A stretch of 64,000 bases of DNA. It comes from G963665215 sp963665215. GTDB taxonomy: Bacteria; Chloroflexota; Dehalococcoidia; Lucifugimonadales; CAUZJF01. Shown in pieces: positions 62,885 through 64,000 of this stretch. The stretch covers positions 62,001 through 126,000 of the forward strand of contig CAXXWW010000006.1 in the NCBI GenBank assembly GCA_963665215.2, given 5' to 3'. The position numbers and the translations under genes were made by a program. The notes beneath the pieces are model-generated. The model was not told the DNA's origin. It searched no databases and saw only the letters and a program-made list of their open reading frames with translations. The first letter of the stretch is position 1; each line of letters starts with the position of its first letter.

Positions 62885-64000
62885 CTAGCGGGAGGAGGGC
62901 CTGTCGCCGGAAGGGCGGTAGCCTGTCCTCTGGCCACTCCCCTGAGTCCCGCGCCAGCCACCCTGGGAGCGCTGGTCCGACCCGCCTCTTCCCCCCGGCC
63001 GGCCGCTGCCCTGTCTCTCGCCTCCACCCGGTCTTTCCTGGCGACGTGGCGGCGGGCCCTGCCGCGGTCCCGAGCCGGCGTCGGGGCCGTCCTGCCCCTC
63101 CGGTCCGGAATTCTGATCGTCCTTAAGCAGGGCTCTCCGCGACAGGGAGATGCGCCCTGACTGGTCAATGCCCTTGATGAGGACGGTGATCTCTTCACCA
63201 AGCTGGACCTCATCCTCGACACGTGGGACGCGGTAGTTGGCGAGCTCGCTGATATGCACCATGCCGTCGGTGCCGGGGAAGATCTCCACGAAGGCGCCGA
63301 AGTCCAATATTCTGACCACCTTGCCGGTGTAGATCTCGCCCACTTTGGCTTCTTTTGTAAGGCCCTCGATGATTTCGACAGCTCGCTGGGCGGCGGCCCC
63401 GTCCGTGGAGCCGATCATGATGGTGCCGTCGTCCTGAACGTCCACGGTGGCCCCAGTCTCCTCGACTATGCCTCGGATGACCTTGCCGCCGGGGCCGATG
63501 ACGGCGCCGATCTTACTGACGGGGATGGTGATCCGCGTCACCCTGGGCGCGTACGGGCTCATCTCGGCCCTCGGGAGGTCTATGGTCTCCCTCATCCGCT
63601 CCAGAATAGTCAGACGCGCCTCCCTGGCCTGGGCAAGCGCGGCCTCTATGATGTCGAAGCCGATGCTTTCGACCTTGATGTCGAGCTGTATGGCGGTGAT
63701 GCCGTCAGCCGTGCCGGCGATCTTGAAGTCCATGTCGCCGAAGTGGTCCTCCATGCCCTGAATGTCGGTCAGGGTGGCGAACGTCCCGTTTTCACCGGTG
63801 ATTAGCCCAACCGAAATCCCCGCTACGGGAGTCTCTATCGGTACCCCCGCGTCCATCAGGGCAAGGGTTGACGCGCAGGCGCTGCCCATGGATGTGCTCC
63901 CATTGGAGCTCAGGACCTCGGCGACGAGCCGGATGGTATAGGGGAAGTCTTCCTCACTGGGCAGGACAGGCAGCAGGGCACGCTCGGCCAGCGCCCCGTG
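62885..64000 (-). CDS. pnp: Polyribonucleotide nucleotidyltransferase (C-terminal part)
   Basis: The gene runs off the right edge; the last ~371 residues are visible. The second RNase PH core includes SSNGSTSMGSACASTLALMDAG and GDMDFKIAGTADGITAIQLD (catalytic Asp residues), then the KH domain (IGAVIGPGGKVIRGI) and the S1 domain (GKVVRILDFGAFVEIFPGTDGMVHISEL). After it comes an ~80-residue Arg/Gly/Gln-rich tail (RQGPPPRRQERPGGG..), a likely RNA-binding extension longer than in E. coli. Degrades RNA by phosphorolysis. Confidence 0.96.
   Translation of the reverse strand, partial: HGALAERALLPVLPSEEDFPYTIRLVAEVLSSNGSTSMGSACASTLALMDAGVPIETPVAGISVGLITGENGTFATLTDIQGMEDHFGDMDFKIAGTADGITAIQLDIKVESIGFDIIEAALAQAREARLTILERMRETIDLPRAEMSPYAPRVTRITIPVSKIGAVIGPGGKVIRGIVEETGATVDVQDDGTIMIGSTDGAAAQRAVEIIEGLTKEAKVGEIYTGKVVRILDFGAFVEIFPGTDGMVHISELANYRVPRVEDEVQLGEEITVLIKGIDQSGRISLSRRALLKDDQNSGPEGQDGPDAGSGPRQGPPPRRQERPGGGERQGSGRPGGRGGSDQRSQGGWRGTQGSGQRTGYRPSGDRPSSR

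Overview
The window is GC-rich bacterial chromosome. The mix of many class III aminotransferases, SDR and Gfo/Idh oxidoreductases, a LarA-like protein, TTG and GTG starts, PhoU-like DUF47 plus Pit phosphate uptake, split SecD/SecF and a pnp-dapB-asd-dapA run resembles Chloroflexota (Dehalococcoidia/SAR202-like). This is an inference from gene content; no rRNA or other phylogenetic marker was read. I see no rRNA, tRNA or CRISPR array.

Layout. 1-11.4 kb: the start of an unknown gene, a PHP-domain hydrolase, an internally deleted IS1380 relic, an intact IS481 copy, then a minus-strand operon for a GldA/GldFG-type ABC system with a DUF4340 protein and a beta-propeller lipoprotein; then a HAD phosphatase and a frameshifted PfkB sugar kinase. 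11.4-24.6 kb: an insertion-sequence pile-up. A SWIM/DDE transposase gene is split by an IS256 copy. A divergent promoter pair with two ATAC-N3-GTAT dyads drives a small HTH regulator followed by one long restriction-modification gene (PD-ExK nuclease, N6-adenine methylase, target-recognition part), which is broken by a second IS256, an IS1182-type element, an IS1202/ISNCY-type element, two MITEs and a local direct duplication, and is truncated by an IS1380. Exact target-site duplications let most of these events be undone on paper, and the reading frame is restored. 24.8-29.5 kb: alpha/beta hydrolase, a class III PLP enzyme (one-base frameshift) next to an APH-type kinase, and an SDR. 29.8-33.2 kb: an IS1380 copy containing a third MITE, and a second IS481 copy.

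33.3-47.6 kb is mostly housekeeping: LarA-like protein, a hypothetical protein, pyrD, a threonine dehydratase-like enzyme, mutL, a Pit/DUF47 phosphate operon, def, a CCA-adding-type nucleotidyltransferase, secD and secF. 48-53.6 kb holds SDR, class V aminotransferase, Gfo/Idh dehydrogenase and class III aminotransferase genes, which look like a small-molecule catabolic group. An IS630 copy sits just before a NYN-domain gene. Malate synthase, purA, and the dapA/asd/dapB/pnp run on the minus strand close the window.

Several short dispersed repeat families lie between genes: a CTTCGACA..GCTCAGG palindrome family (also found inside two transposase genes), a double-hairpin family whose two copies show compensatory differences, and a 157-208 bp MITE family sharing termini with the IS1182-type element.
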